DNA from: Lyophyllum atratum | Lineage: Eukaryota; Basidiomycota; Agaricomycetes; Agaricales; Lyophyllaceae | Assembly (NCBI GenBank): GCA_014905825.1 | Contig: JACGCN010000026.1 | Coordinates: forward strand, 620,001 to 684,000 | Direction of reading: 5' to 3' | Length of the DNA stretch: 64,000 bases | Shown: piece after piece, positions 35,820-50,600 of the stretch | How positions within the stretch are numbered: the stretch's first letter is position 1 | Layout of the letters: each line of letters begins with the position of its first letter | Notes under the pieces: generated by a model | Seen by the model: the letters and a program-made list of their open reading frames with translations, nothing else | What the model was told of the DNA's origin: nothing | The model's database searches: none | Made by a program: the position numbers and the translations under genes

Positions 35820-37812
35820 TCAACCAGGAACCGACGCACCTGCGACGCCACCGGTCACTTTGAGATTAGCCCAGTTCCATGTCCCTATTAATGTAGGTAC
35901 GAATTAGGTCCACAGGGGCGGTGCCATGAAGAATTTATGTACGGACCCGTGCACGCTCCGGCGCCACAGTTGACGGCAACACGGTCCGCGCCGCTAACAA
36001 CTGAAATGGTAGTGGCTGGAGCGACGAAGTTTACGCCCTTGTTTCGGGAAGGTGAATCTAGAGGTCCTGCACAATTCAATGGAGTGTATCCTTACAGATA
36101 GCTTGACGCCAGTTCCAGGAGTCGCCAACGTCGCTGGATAACTCTATGGTCAACGCGGTCAGATTATCGGCTCAGTTCGGGAACAGCCTGATGACTCTTA
36201 CTTGATCGATGATAACACCGAACCTCCTCATCCCTGTAGCCGTATTGCCCTGCAAATGGTCTGCTTCAGCGAATTTTAAGTCGACAAATTCGTGCATAGA
36301 TTCATTACAGAGTAGGTGACATTCGAGACGCTGCTCCCTGTGGCGGTGGCGTCCATTTTGATGCGCAGTGCTTGGTCACTGCGATGTTCCTGCTACTTGA
36401 TGGTGAAGAAACGCTAGTTTGGGCGACTCACTTGTTAATGATAGTATTTCCGGAAATCACTATTCCCGACACCGTTACTCCCGAGGCGATTGAGCCCTGA
36501 GGAAGGAAGCTCCTGATTAGGTGAGAAAGGAATGATGAGAGATGTCCTTACGATTGAGATTCCGTGACCACCGGAGCAGGTGTTCCCTTTGAAGACGATG
36601 TTCGATCCTCTGTTGATGGCGAGGCAGTCATCCTATAAAGCTTCACCATCATGCCGACAAATACTAAAATATGCGTTGCCATACCTGATTCTTGATGACA
36701 CTGTCAAGGCGAAGCGCATGAATTCTCCAGTCCAGAGGAACATTGAGTAGCTCACCTGTTTTGGATTGTAAGGTTTGTGGTACTGGCATCAAAACCATCC
36801 GTGTTGTGACCTAGAGATACATATTAATTTCTTCGTCGTTTCCACGATCCCGTATCCACTAACCGGCTGCAAGGCCATTGCTGTTGGAATTTGGCAAGTC
36901 TCCCAACGCTATGAAGACTGTGTATGACTGCAAGTCGCAAACGATGATCGAGAAACTGACAATTGTCGATAGTAAGGCCAGTCATGACGAGAGGAGCAGG
37001 ATTCGAGACAGAATACGTCCGGGCCGGCGAGTTCAGAACTTTGACATTCTTGATGCAGAGCCTGCTGTTAGTTATGCGGACGATGATAAAGAAAGTGTGT
37101 CGACGTACCTGGAAAGTTCCAGACATTGAAATCCTAATTATTCGTGAGTCAGTACGTTGAAACAGAATTAGATGGCTACAACGTACTTCATCATCGGAGC
37201 AGGCTTCACGACACCACCGTTTCCACCCAGACCATCCTAAGAGAATCTATTAACAAGCATGTGACACAAATGTCTGAAAAACAAACCCAGTAGAACGGAC
37301 CTCCTCCGTCGAAAGTGTGTCCATTACCATTGACTGCAATTGCAGAATTTAAAAATGGGCTGGAAAAGGCCAAAGTCCTGCACTAACATGTAATCGAGGT
37401 CCCGCTTGTTAAGAATATGATGAATATAGAAATTCGTCGTATGTTAACGGGAGTCCTTACCTCACCATGAATAATGGTCCTGCCCAATTGATATTGCCAA
37501 ATTTGATGTCGCCATCTAGGGCGATCATCGTCAGAAAATAAAGGGAGATGCCGCACCAACTCACTCAGATTAACGGTGGTTCCAGTTAACAGTTTAAGCG
37601 TTAAAGCCTGTCCACCAGGAACAGTGAAGGCGTTGATGTTCACAGTTGTACATGCCACTGCAGCCGCGACATCTGGAATGCAACTATCGGCCAACGACAC
37701 GCGGTTTAGCACGAAGATAACACATACCAGCCAAGGACGAGATCGTTCCAGTGCACCCGCTAGTGGCGTGTGCTACTCCAAACAGACTCAAAAGTACCAA
37801 AGGTGTCCACAT
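35820..37812 (-). CDS. Secreted endopolygalacturonase, GH28, 18 exons
   Basis: Pectinase that cuts alpha-1,4-linked galacturonan outside the cell. Eighteen exons encode 352 aa: 37812-37728, 37672-37565, 37515-37461, 37404-37388, 37333-37287, 37236-37187, 37133-37109, 37048-36961, 36908-36864, 36810-36756, 36700-36685, 36632-36552, 36496-36432, 36378-36309, 36249-36202, 36143-36096, 36037-35947 and 35884-35820. The phases all fit. A signal peptide opens the protein ([16 protein letters not shown]). All GH28 signatures are present: HNTDGFD, QDDCLAIN with the catalytic Asp pair, GHGISIGS, and RIK. Typical strand motifs [16 protein letters not shown] and [12 protein letters not shown] also match. 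The C-terminus ends in [11 protein letters not shown]. Length is normal for the family. Confidence 0.93.
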
Positions 37813-39781
37813 TGCAGAATGTTGGTTGCATAGCAATTCTCTACTTCGTGTTCTTATACGTTCGTGGCGGGCCGGCGGAGCGTGTCCAGTCAGAATTCTC
37901 CGAGATTGTGTAGACAACCGACCCCGGCTGAATACTGATATCGCAGGCGGAAGAATCGCGCAGTCTTTAATGCCTAAGTTGGTCATTTTGGGACAACGAA
38001 CAAGGTAAAATTAGACCTACAAGTTGTCACAAGACTGCTTCCTTTGATATATTTTCGTAGCGGGGAGAGAAAACAGGCTAAAAATAAACGACGTGGTTGT
38101 TGTTGGGTGAGAATGCGAGCTGGCAAGCGGGAAAAGATGGGCCGCGCTTTGGACCGTGGCCTGTCAATAGAAGCTACTTATGCCAGGATTATCTGGAGTA
38201 CCTGTGCTAAACATAACACTTAGGGACGGCGATTGGACAGGATGTCGGGCTGTGACGTTCTGCTCAACTACGTAGGTTTTGCAAGTTCCTACAAGGCGGC
38301 CCGGGACACTCAATCGAATGTGACGTGTATAATGGGTGCTGCGAAGAATTTCTTTATACGGTCGTCAAGACAAAAGTATAAACAAGACGTCTTGACTTAC
38401 TAATCATCCGACATATAAGATGCTCCTGCCTGCCCAATGTCATCCCTCATCCATATGCATGAGATTATTTGCCAGCGCGATCAATTAGAACGGCACTGCA
38501 GTTGAAGGAGCCGAACAATTTCTGAGGTAGAACTTGTAACTTCAGTTTGATAGCCGCACGTAGACCTCCATAGCTGTGAAAAACACGACCATTGGCAACA
38601 GCCTGGAATGTCCCAAAGGCACTGCAAGATGGTGGCACGTATAAATCCCGCACGTGGATCAGTCTTGAGAATCAACGGGATAGAAATGGTCGGAGATGCG
38701 TTGCGCGTTGACAGCATCACCTGTAACCCCCTAAGGATACGAGTATAATTATCGTCTTGAGTTCAATTCACGGAGGCTGGAGCACCCAATGATCAGAGGG
38801 GCTGCTGCCCAGCGCACCGAAGCTGATAGATCCACAGTTGCCAAGTTACGTTCCTAGTCATATTTCCTTCGGTTGCAGCTGCAGGGAAATTTGACCGGAG
38901 AGATGAGTACCGAGTCCGCATTGGACGGGAAGAGATTATATCTCCACACAAGCCATGCTGACCAGATCTGACTGGCACTAGATTTGCTCTAAACACAAGA
39001 TTGAAGGAGGAGGAAGCGCTACTTAGGAAGCGACGAAGCGTAAACTTGAACAAATCGCAAATATCCGAGCAAACAGGGACAAGTTCACCGCACCTGCACC
39101 GGCCCGACATTGGCATTTTCTCACCAACAGTGGCACCGTTTGGAGCTGAGTCGATCCACAACTAGAAGCAGTGTGTTGCAACGGTTCATTGACCTTTACA
39201 AGCAGTAGCCATTCAAGGTTTCACTATACATATCTTATAGCATTTTGTCGCTCTGCCTCTTCGGGTTCACATTCCACGAAACACATATGTACGCGGCGTC
39301 AAGCGGCTTTCGACGAAAGTTGCTAGGCTTATTCTCCCCGGATTTCTGATTTTCGAAAATCACAAGCTTCTCCTGGACCCCGCGTCTTTACTATCATGCC
39401 CCTGTGGCTGAGAGTCCTCAAGGATTCTGAGTCACCAGGATGGATTATGGACTTCGACTCGGAGGTACGTCGTGTGACTAAAATCACCGGCTGGACGTCG
39501 AGCTTACCCGTACTATTAACTCCACCATTACCGTGCCCGAGGTACAATTGCTAAGTCGAGAGATGTATTACCTTCAGACCACGAGACCATCAAGCAACAC
39601 CGTATCCTAGTCAGCTGGACTTGTCCCACTTTCCGGCTTCTTACGGATTCACCAGTCACAGATAAAGCAGGGGTTTGAATCAGAGTACTCCTTGTCGAGG
39701 CCGCATGTTGTGTCTTCCAGCCAATACCATTCACTCCCAATAAGCCTCGCCGGTGAAGCTATATCTAAGCTCACCTCTCTC
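37813..39781. other. Interval without a supported gene
   Basis: The frames here are short and show no family motif. It includes the upstream regions of the polygalacturonase gene (minus) and of the DUF6534 gene (plus). Confidence 0.45.
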
Positions 39782-41686
39782 ATGTCCGCCCCTTCATCTC
39801 TTGACAGCACCTTGGGAGCGGCGACTATCGGGCTCTGTGTCTCTTGTACTGTATTCGGAATACTGACGACACAGGTCTTCTTGTATTTTCGCCGATACCC
39901 AGCTGATCGGCTGTTCTACAAAGTGCTAGTAGGTTATACCTATCTTGTGAGAGATCTGATTTACAACAATGAGTGCAGGTTGGTATTATATGGTGAGCGT
40001 CTGTATCTCTCAGGTAGTACCTCATACTAAACAAATACTGTCTTAGGACGCTCGAAGTAGTGGATCAAATATTCATAATTCACTTCGTCTACTACTATTC
40101 AGTCACGTATGTATTCATCACAGCCTCACTCCTAAAGCCACCTACGGAACAACTATTGAAAGGCATTTTGGAGACCTCCATGCATTATTTGCAGGCAATG
40201 TTATCTGGTGTGTCAATATCTTGCATAAAGGAAACGGCGGCCGCGATTGACGATGAGCCAGGTCTGTGCTTGTGAGTCCCTTCATTTAACGGCACATTTA
40301 GTTGTTCACATCCATTTGAAATCTAAAAGACTGAGGTCGCGCTCGCGGTATGTAGTCATTGCTGTGGTACTTGAGCGACTTGTTCAATCTTTTCAGGCTC
40401 TAGTAGGGATTTTGGTAAAAGCGTAGGCAAACTTTTCGTTGTTTTTTGCATTATGTAGCCGACCTCTTTGATAGCTGCTATGCGATGCGAGTCTGGCGAT
40501 GTATGATATGACCTTCTCGATTATTCCGATGTACTGACTTTCCCAAGTCAGCAACCAGAATATTTTTATCACTGGAGCCATAGTAAGCTCATGAAACGTC
40601 TCCCTGGTGAAGATCGCTAATCCGTCCTAGGTATTGTCAATTGTCGCACAATTTGGTAAGCGCTTCACAACCATGTATGCCCAGCAATGGCGCTGACTCT
40701 GACATTCCGTATAGTTTTGGCAACACGCAAGCTTTTCTACCATCTAGATGACTATCCATGTCTGATTTAGATATGGAATAGTCTACGTCGTCAAATCGTG
40801 GGTTTCAGGTGCTATCATTTTTCGCGCTCGTGTTGATCTGTATCAGGTTCCAATGGAACAGGTTTGATCTCACCATGAAACTCAAGGTTTGTCGATCATC
40901 TCGAGCGCATATCCAAAGGCTTAACCGTGTCATGGAGACATACGCAGCGTTCTCTCTCGCTTCGGGAGTTTTTACGGACATGATAACTGCCGGTGCTTTG
41001 GCATACTTCTTGAGACGAATGAGAACCGGATTTAAAACGTAGGTTGGAAGACCCATGCTTGGAGCCAATTCTTACGTGACTTTCAGCTCGAACTCTCTGG
41101 TGAATCGATTGACGGTCTATGCCATCAATACTGGTGCTATTACCAGGTGGATAGGGTTCCGATGTATCCCTAGTTCTGCAATTACAAACCACTTTCCACA
41201 GTACAATCAGTCTATCCACATTGTTGCTAGTGAGTGATTTCCATATCGCACCAAGACCAGCATATCTAAATAGTGATGCAGTATAACCTGAAGCCAGAAG
41301 AATTCTACTTCATGGCGTTCTATTTCGTCCTGGCTAAATGTAAATCACGTCTTGGAATTCAGGAAGGGTACGCTCTAATTGAAGTGCAACAGTTTACGCA
41401 ATTTCCCTCCTCTGCACCCTGAACACGCGCAAGAACATTCGGGGTAAAGGCACCGACCGCGAAGGGGCGTCTACTAGTAAAGTGGAGTTCCGACCACGCG
41501 GCGATTCATTCTATATGGTCGATATCAACACACAAAACACACGCCCAACGGCAAGGTCGCCTCCCGAATCGCCAATCAAAGTACGTTGGTTTGTCTTTAT
41601 TCGCACAAGTCTTCTCAAAATCCTCTCCTTTCAAGAGCATCGAGATCGGGGTCCTTCAAGATGTCACTGCTAAGTCGGAGTGGTAG
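39782..41686 (+). CDS. DUF6534-type 7-TM protein (middle exons unresolved)
   Basis: The first exons are clear: 39782-39928, 39979-39992, 40047-40106 and 40163-40207. They give GAATIGLCVSCTVFGIL, VFLYFRRYPAD, WTLEVVDQIFIIH and FGDLHALFAGNVIW, the pattern of the N-terminal membrane segments in this family. The C-terminal half is also clear from about 40904: METYAAFSLASGVFTDMITAG, YFLRRMRTGFK, NSLVNRLTVYAINTGAIT, FYFVLAKFYAISLLCTLNTRK. A polar tail ends at TAG 41684-41686. Between 40208 and 40903 I see fragments (CYAMRVWRFSNQN, LSIVAQFGFG) but could not join all of them in frame, so either tiny exons or mutations are present. Function is unknown; the family is expanded in Agaricomycetes. Confidence 0.65.
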
Positions 41687-42356
41687 GCAGGACGTCGGAA
41701 CTACTGTTTCTCCCAGACCAGCCTGAGAGCATGCGTGCCCTGATCTTGTCGCTGGGGCTCCGGTGAATTATTCAAAATTGACATGTACTGAACTTGATTT
41801 CCCGTTTCATTGTACTCATAAATTACGGTGGTCCGGACCACCTGAAGTTGGTTACGAAAATTGTACAACATCATAGCATCATGACTCGTGTGCCTTATTA
41901 TCCTTCCGTAAAGTCTAAGACCAATTACCACTTGGTGATTGTCAGCCTACCCAGACATTCACTGCCACTTAACCGCGTGAAAACCGCGACCATATGCAGC
42001 CATATGCGCTCTAAATGTGATTGGTGTTGGCTACTCGCGACTCGTCAACAAATCAGAAGCAACGATGGACAGCAAAAGCAAGATATAAGCTCAGACAAGG
42101 AACCAGCGCAATGAGATACCACATAATTAATACCTATAGGGCGGAAAGCAATATGAGATGCGATATGTGAGATCATGAAGAGATAATGTAGGACGAATAG
42201 ATAATATAGCCATGCGTGGGATCCAGAGTTGAAGATGGGGCCAGACAAGTCGTACGGGCGTGCATTGTCCAAGCACGTTTTGAGGATTATTCGAGCATAG
42301 ATTGTGATGAGACAACCGACATGCGAAGGGCGGATTGGCAGTGGTGGTGATACAGA

Positions 42357-43911
<1,555 letters not shown>

Positions 43912-44360
43912 GGTGGATGAGAGTGAAAAGAAGATCGATGGCGGAGGAGGGAGGAAGATTTTGAGCAGCTGTCGGAACTCGGATTCAGAAAATAAAATTC
44001 AGGGAAGCGCGCTGCGTCCCGATTTGGAAGGCACCAAATAAATGTCGAGAATCTAGATAGGGACGCGTTGAGGACGCGTCGACCACTGTCGACCATCTTG
44101 CGGCTCTTGAAGCTTGAAGAGACGGCAGAATTGGAGGATTCTGCCCAATAAAATTTCTCATCTGCTTGATAATGTTGTTTGCCTCTCTAATGGGCAAATT
44201 TCAAGGCAGGAAAGTATTAATATTGACTAAGGTGTGTTCTGAGTACGCTCCAAATTGAAGTACTACTTAGTGTATCACTAAGCGAATTTATCCAGACGAG
44301 TCGGTGCTAGGCTGTTTGAAACACCTATACAGCCTTCGTATCGCTAGCATCTTAGCATAA

Positions 44361-45728
44361 TCAACCAAGCCATATCGTCCTTTTGTTCCCAAACCTCTCT
44401 AGATATCGAACGCATCCGGGGAACGCGAAGTTACAAACAACCATAACGACCAGTACCATAGCAGCGTCGAGAACATCTAGAGAAAATAATTGCAGGCATA
44501 AGCAACATATTCATTGGTCAAAATACGGGAAAGGTGTTTACTGAAGTATACCTCCGTGGTCATGATTCTTCCTCCAAAGCTGCCAGACAGTTCCGCCAGG
44601 CGATACCCTAACCTGGAATGGAAAGAGATGAAGAAGGATAGGTATCGCGATCGAATAGAATGCAAATATCCTTACCGAGTCAATATACACGCGATGTTCA
44701 CAAGGAGCCCCACGACGATCCAGGCATATGTAGAACGGAAGTCAAGACCTTGACGAACCACTGACTTTTCGTCTGAACTCTGTTCCGCATCTGCTACCCT
44801 GCGATTGCGCACAATGGCAGCTATGGGGAGGTCGCCTTTGCCGCGCTTTGAGTCTCGAAGGAAGGTAGCAAGCATCCAAATGAGGTGTATCAAGAAGCTA
44901 CACGATGAAATTGGGTTACTGAACGATTTCTGGAAGACGTTAAGGAAAGTGGTACCAAAGTGGATACTGGTCCCGGCCAACATGAGGCGGCGGCCCTACA
45001 AGTTGACCAAATCACTCTTTCGACGCGATCGAGAAGAAGTAACTTTACTCACCACATTTGGGCCCTTGCCTTTCCGGATGGCGATACCTGCTAACGCGGC
45101 GCCGTACGTTTGGAGCATAAAGGATATCCCGCTCTGTCGTTTGTTAGCACACACTGAGTAAGCCTCCACACTATTTGGGCCCCACTCACTATGCTAGCAG
45201 ACAGAGGTAAACCTGGCACGGGATGTCAGCATCACAGTGTCGGTGTACTAGTACTGGATGCGGTGCGTACACAGGAATGTTCTCAGACGAACCTCAGACG
45301 AGACGTCACTGAGATTTTCCAAGAGAGAGCTGAGGAGCGAGAGGGTCGGTTGGGCGATGAGAGTTGGGCCCGTGAGGGTAACTACCAGTCTGAAATAGAA
45401 GGATTGTCTATACACTATCAACTTCGCGCGGTTCTCTGTGCTCACTGAAGTTCGTACGGAATAATTTCCCAGGGCGAAATGCTCGATGCGAGCCGCGCAG
45501 ACCAGCCTATGATTTCCAGTATTCCACATAGGATGAGCGAAGTGCAGAGAAGCGGCGTCCGAGTCGCATAACGGACGTGAGTGACTGAAACGTCCCATGA
45601 GATAATGGGAGACTTGACAGGCGTTGCCTGGACATACGGGTAGAGACACAAAACAATGCTAGAAATATGATCGCCACATATTTGGTTGGTGTATATCCGT
45701 AAGGCGAGGGGATGTCGGCAGGATCCAT
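44361..45728 (-). CDS. RTA1-like membrane protein
   Basis: Eight exons (45728-45638, 45584-45446, 45389-45271, 45212-45190, 45133-45053, 44995-44676, 44612-44542, 44476-44361) encode 319 aa. The N-terminus PSPYGYTPTKYVAIIFLALF is the hallmark of the RTA1 (lipid-translocating exporter) family, followed by CGILEIIGWSARL, TLTGPTLIAQPTL, SGISFMLQTYGAALAG, LDFRSTYAWIVVGLLVNIACIL and the conserved end RIMTTEVYFNVLDAAMV. About seven membrane segments fit the family. Members confer resistance to 7-aminocholesterol or move lipids in yeast; the substrate here is unknown. The small fourth exon (23 nt) and its borders are the weakest part of the model. Confidence 0.8.
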
Positions 45729-46634
45729 GTGCCGTGTATATGTAGAAAAGAACGTCGGGAAGGAAAAGATCGTCCCGCGAGCAATGTGAGTGTTCGTGGC
45801 GAGGTCAGATCCGACAGAGAAAATCGAGGGAGCAACGAGCAGTAAAGGAATTCGGGGAACAGTCTCTCGCAAGGCTTCTTTTGACTTTATAGCAGAAACG
45901 GAAGTACGTTGCTCATATATACGTCTCGAGGTGTCAGACTCTCTGATTGAACGTCTCCACTCATCGTACCCAAACACACCTTGGCCTTTTACGGGCTGTA
46001 CATCATTCACGGAAGTCCTGTTGGAACAGAATTCACCTTGACGACTTACAGCAGCTGGCGCTGAAGACTGACACGACCACGAACGCGGTAAGGATGAAAG
46101 GCCGATAGAGCGAGACTTGTCTGTCTAATGCCAAACAATCAAGTATGACAGCTGCAACGAGGGAGAGGATGGAGTGCAATTGACTGAGCCACACGATCTC
46201 AGCAAGTCGGCATAGAACTCGGAGCTAAAATCTGAGGTTGGGCGCTCTGGAACAGCAAGCAGCATCACCTGGCAAGGATTAAGAAATTGTCAAGGAAATT
46301 GTTATCCGCGAGAAAGCTGAATGTGTCGGCAGTCGTAGTAGTTACAATAGCAATGATTCTTCAAGGGATTCGGCTGGAAGGATAGGGCCGAATTTTTCAC
46401 TGTAAGTACATGGGATGAGCACTGTGAATGAAGGTACCTCAGGCATTCGACTTCAGTTTCGATGGAGTGCGGAGGCGGCTAAAACAAGAGGCGTGACGAC
46501 GGCCCGGGTGAAGCGGTGACGTCGCGGGTCACACCCCGCTTTGAAATTCAAGCAACAAGTGCACCGCCTCTTAGGCGTGCGCAGTATCTATCGTCCGCAG
46601 CCCGTCTATAAGACCGCTCCAGCGGCTGCAAGGA

Positions 46635-47269
46635 ATGATTGTTGACCCACATTCCCAATCCATGGTCAGTTCGCACTCTATCTATTGACCCTCTATGCAG
46701 CCCACTTATCAGCTCGACAGGCGACCGACGTACCCCAGGAGAGCCCCCCGTCATACGACGTTGCGACTGATGATGGAAATGATAGTGCGTTGCTTACGAA
46801 ATGGATTTCAATAAGTCAAGTCACTGACTACCTCCAGACGCGCCACCGAACGCCCTCAAGCCGGCGCAGAATCTTGATGTTAAGCGCCCAGTGGAGGAAA
46901 CTAGTCCACTGCAATTACATCCTGGTGTTGTAGGAGGACCATCGCACACGGTACAACCTGGCTACACACAACTGCCAATGGTTCACCACTATGTTAACCC
47001 TGCGACGGGCGAGCATGTAGCGTCCTTGCTACCTCCCAACCACCCGGAGATGGTGTGTCTGCAGGCTGGAATGCATACACCGCAAACGAAGTATGGGCTC
47101 CTTGGTACGTTCTCATTGGTCTACTCTGCATTCCTTCCTGACACTTTTTTCAGGCGTACTCGCTGCAGTGTTCTGGTTCCCTTTGGGCATCGGTCTCTGT
47201 CTTTTGGACAGGCGTGTGCAGTGCACGCGTTGTGGAGCTATGCTCAACGACGGCCTTTGCAGCAACTAG
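46635..47269 (+). CDS. Small single-pass membrane protein, brain protein I3 (BRI3)-like
   Basis: Four exons (46635-46664, 46721-46784, 46838-47104, 47154-47269) encode 158 aa; an in-frame ATG at 46662 is an alternative start. The N-terminal half is Pro-rich with SPPSYDV, a possible PPxY-like motif. The C-terminal part has a CLQAGMHTPQTKYG lead, a hydrophobic segment LGVLAAVFWFPLGIGLCLL, and a Cys pair RVQCTRCGAML. This arrangement resembles the C-terminus of BRI3/LITAF-like endomembrane proteins. Function in fungi is not established. The stop is 386 bp before the gamma-tubulin-complex gene on the same strand. Confidence 0.68.
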
Positions 47270-47390
47270 AGTTATCGCCCCATGACTTCCTTCTTGCATC
47301 GTGGTTATCTGATGGACTGTATTTTGCCTCCTCAGCATTCGTCTGTGTACTCTACCTTATTACCCTGCTCTTGCGCACATCTCCACATCC

Positions 47391-47570
47391 ATGTATTATA
47401 CAGACCAAGCACATTTTGGAACAATTGACGAATTTTATGAGGCTACATACGCAAGGCTAGAGAGGGTGGTCTCCAGACTGGACTCCAGTGCCCACGAGTC
47501 TAAACGTTTGCTAAACTTGCTAAAGCTGAGTGACGACGCGATACGCGACTGTCGACAGTGTGTCACGTGA
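47391..47570 (+). CDS. Possible 59-aa coiled-coil microprotein
   Basis: An uninterrupted ATG-to-TGA frame encodes 59 residues. The central part (YARLERVVSRLDSSAHES, then KRLLNLLKLSDDAIRDC) has a heptad-like pattern of Leu and Val and is highly charged, as in small coiled-coil subunits. It fills the gap between two plus-strand genes. It could equally be an unrecognised exon or chance. No family is recognised. Confidence 0.3.
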   Translation: MYYTDQAHFGTIDEFYEATYARLERVVSRLDSSAHESKRLLNLLKLSDDAIRDCRQCVT

Positions 47571-47654
47571 ATACCCTCTCATCCGCGACAACTTGAAGTC
47601 CGACCACGAGCAGTGTAGCTCGTGAAGCACGGTGAACGCTGCCGACTCCCTGTC

Positions 47655-50600
47655 ATGTTCCATCGCTATTCAAGCGCGCTTTCGACATTCCAGACTGATG
47701 AATACGCGCCATTGGAACCAGCGAACACCCAAGATGATCTACAACTGCCACCAATGGACCTACCACCACTTCCTGCGCATTTCTTCGTTCCTCCTCTATC
47801 CGACAAACCTCAAAATCCCATCATGGATACACTTAAACAGGATGCAGAACGCCATGAAATCCCTCCTCTACCCTACCTACCCCCAGAGCTCAGTTTACTC
47901 GTGATGGATCCACCAGCGGAATTGCGTCCTCTTGGTCTCAGCTACGACCTTTGGGCGGATGCGTTGACGCGTGATCTCGGGATCAGAGTGTGTACCAACC
48001 TTGAATAAGTCTACTCTTAGGGCTAATCAGTGTAGAATAAAGCATTGTCATGGGACAGACTGCGTCCATCGCATCCCAATAAAGCTTCCTCGACCGGCTT
48101 CCTGTCGGAACAGGACAGTCTCATTTTTGCTGCAGCGAGATACCAGTCAGTCCTTTCCTTGCGCTGGATCAACGGTACTCTAAACGGAGAACGGCAGTGT
48201 AAACCTACGCCTCCGAGATCCATCGGTAGACATGGTATATGTAACTCAAAACAACCTCTTAAAGGCGCTCAAAATGACCCTTCTTGGGACCTCTTCGATG
48301 TATCATACATGGGATGCGTCAGCGGAACGTTTCGTGCAGGCGGGCCTGGATGAGGGACAGAGAGGAGTTCTCCTGATGGATGGCAAGGATGAGGTTATCA
48401 GCCAAAGGTGTGTGGTTGCTGTTCTCCTGTTATGTTCTCTTCATCTCACAAACAGTTAGTCTTATCTCGCGGTTTCTCACCATTGGAACTTTGCTGAGAC
48501 GCGTGGAAACTCTGCTACAGACCCTTAGGACAAGGTGAGTGGTCAGGGTGCGATCAATTCTAATTGTCTAACTCGTCGTGTAGATCCTCGCTCGAAGGTC
48601 CTACAGTCCACGCATATGCGCATGCGCTTTCGACCATCACTACTTTTCTTCGACAGGCTCTTGCCCGAGGTCCGCCTGTGAACGACCCACTCTTCATGCA
48701 GCACACACTTTCTGCGATCTGGATGCACTACGAGATATACGAAGAGATCCTCGTTGCACTCGCAGACCTATGCGGTCGGGTACGTATTTTTCTGTCCCAC
48801 ATCAAGGTTTTGGTGCTCATGTTGTCACTTAAGGACGAAACAAAGTCGCCTGATGCATACCCCGCGTCCGACTTGTCGCCAGTTGTACTCTTGTCAAGCA
48901 TATACTCCCACTTGGAGAGACACCTCGAGCGCCAGTCCCCGCGTATCATGATCGCAATCTTCGCATACATGCTTACGCATGTCTCTCACGAGTACATACA
49001 GCAAGTGTCGCGGTCGGTCGGCTACAGGGCAGACCCCACGAAGAAAGCTTCGCGTAGTACCGGTGGAAAGCTTGATAAGTACCTCTTTGACGAAGAAGAA
49101 GAGGAGGAACAAGACGACGACCTTTCGGATGCACGAGACCGGCTGGGAGATACATTTCCGGATTTCTTCCCTCCGGAACTTCTGAATATTCTACCTGCAG
49201 CTCAAAGATCTCTCGTTTTGCTCGAGTCAGCGAGTCCACATCATCCGATATTGCAACGGACGATGACTCAGGGTGCTATCCGATGGTTTTGGACAGAAAC
49301 CGTGATTGAGGCTGCTTGGAAAGGTCAATATTCCAATGTGGATCATTATAATGGGGCGGGCGAAGCTTTGCCACCCAAACTGATCGTAGCAGATGGAGGG
49401 GACCCCGAGTTCTCAGTGTTCAAACTCTTCGACCTCAAACCTGGCGCAAATATTGGCTCCTCCACCGCCCTTGCCAAAGCCCAAACCACAACCCAATCTC
49501 TCCAAACGTTCATTGACGAATTCCCCGCCTCTCTCCCTCCATTAACACCCACGCTAGCCCACCTGACCTCCCTGGTCCTCGCACCCCTGCTCCAGCACGC
49601 CTCCACCCTCTCCACCGCACTCCTCACCCTCTTCCTCTCCCCCTCCACCAGCAACCCCAGCGACACGCTCAGCTTCCAAGCCCACCTCGTTCTTCTTCGC
49701 TCCTACCTCCTCCTCACAGCCCCGCCATTCAAGTACCGCCTCGCCGCCGCCCTCTTCTCCGACCGAGGCGATTGTGATTACGATCATGACCATACACCCC
49801 GTGGGATGTCCATTCGATCATTGCGGCGCAAGCCCAGCAGCAAGAAGGCTAACGCGGGTGGCGGTGGGGCGGAGCGCTCGCAGCCGTGGGCCGTGGGGCT
49901 GGCACCGAGTCTGCTAGAGCGGGAGATGTGGCCGCCTGTCGGGGCGGATCTGAGCTTCTTCCTTAGGACGGTCATTGTGGATTCGTTCGAAAATGAGAAG
50001 TGGGGTGAGGGTGACGGGGAGAAGGCAAGGAGTCGGGTGTTGGAGGAGGCGGAGTATAGGCTTGGGTTTGCGATTAGGGATTTGCCGGTTGGATCTGGGA
50101 GGGATAAGTGGCTTAATCCGCTTTGTGAGTTGTTTTGGTGTGCTTCGGTTGGACGTGCATGCTGATTGGTTTGTTCTGGTTCTCAGCTATCGAGTAAGAC
50201 GATTCCTGACACGACATTCAAATGACTGACTGATATGTTTGCTCCTAAAGGGCACTGGACTTTTTGTATATGGACTATAAGCCTCCAGGTCCAATCGAGG
50301 TGTTGATTACCCCTGACATACTCTCCAAGTATCAACGGATGTTCGCTTTCATTCTACGGCTCATGAGAGGTATGTCTTTTGTTTTTTTCTATTCCCCAAG
50401 GTCTCACACCAGCTCATCAGTGGAACATGCTTTGGGATCGCTGTTTCGCATGACCCGCGGGTCATCCAAGCCCTTATTTCCAACCCTCGTGACACCCCGT
50501 AGGCATCTCCTGCACTTCCGCTTCGTATCCCAATCATTCGTCTCGTCGCTCTCCGCCTACGTCTTCGACACCGCCATTGGCGGGAACTTTGATCCCTTCC

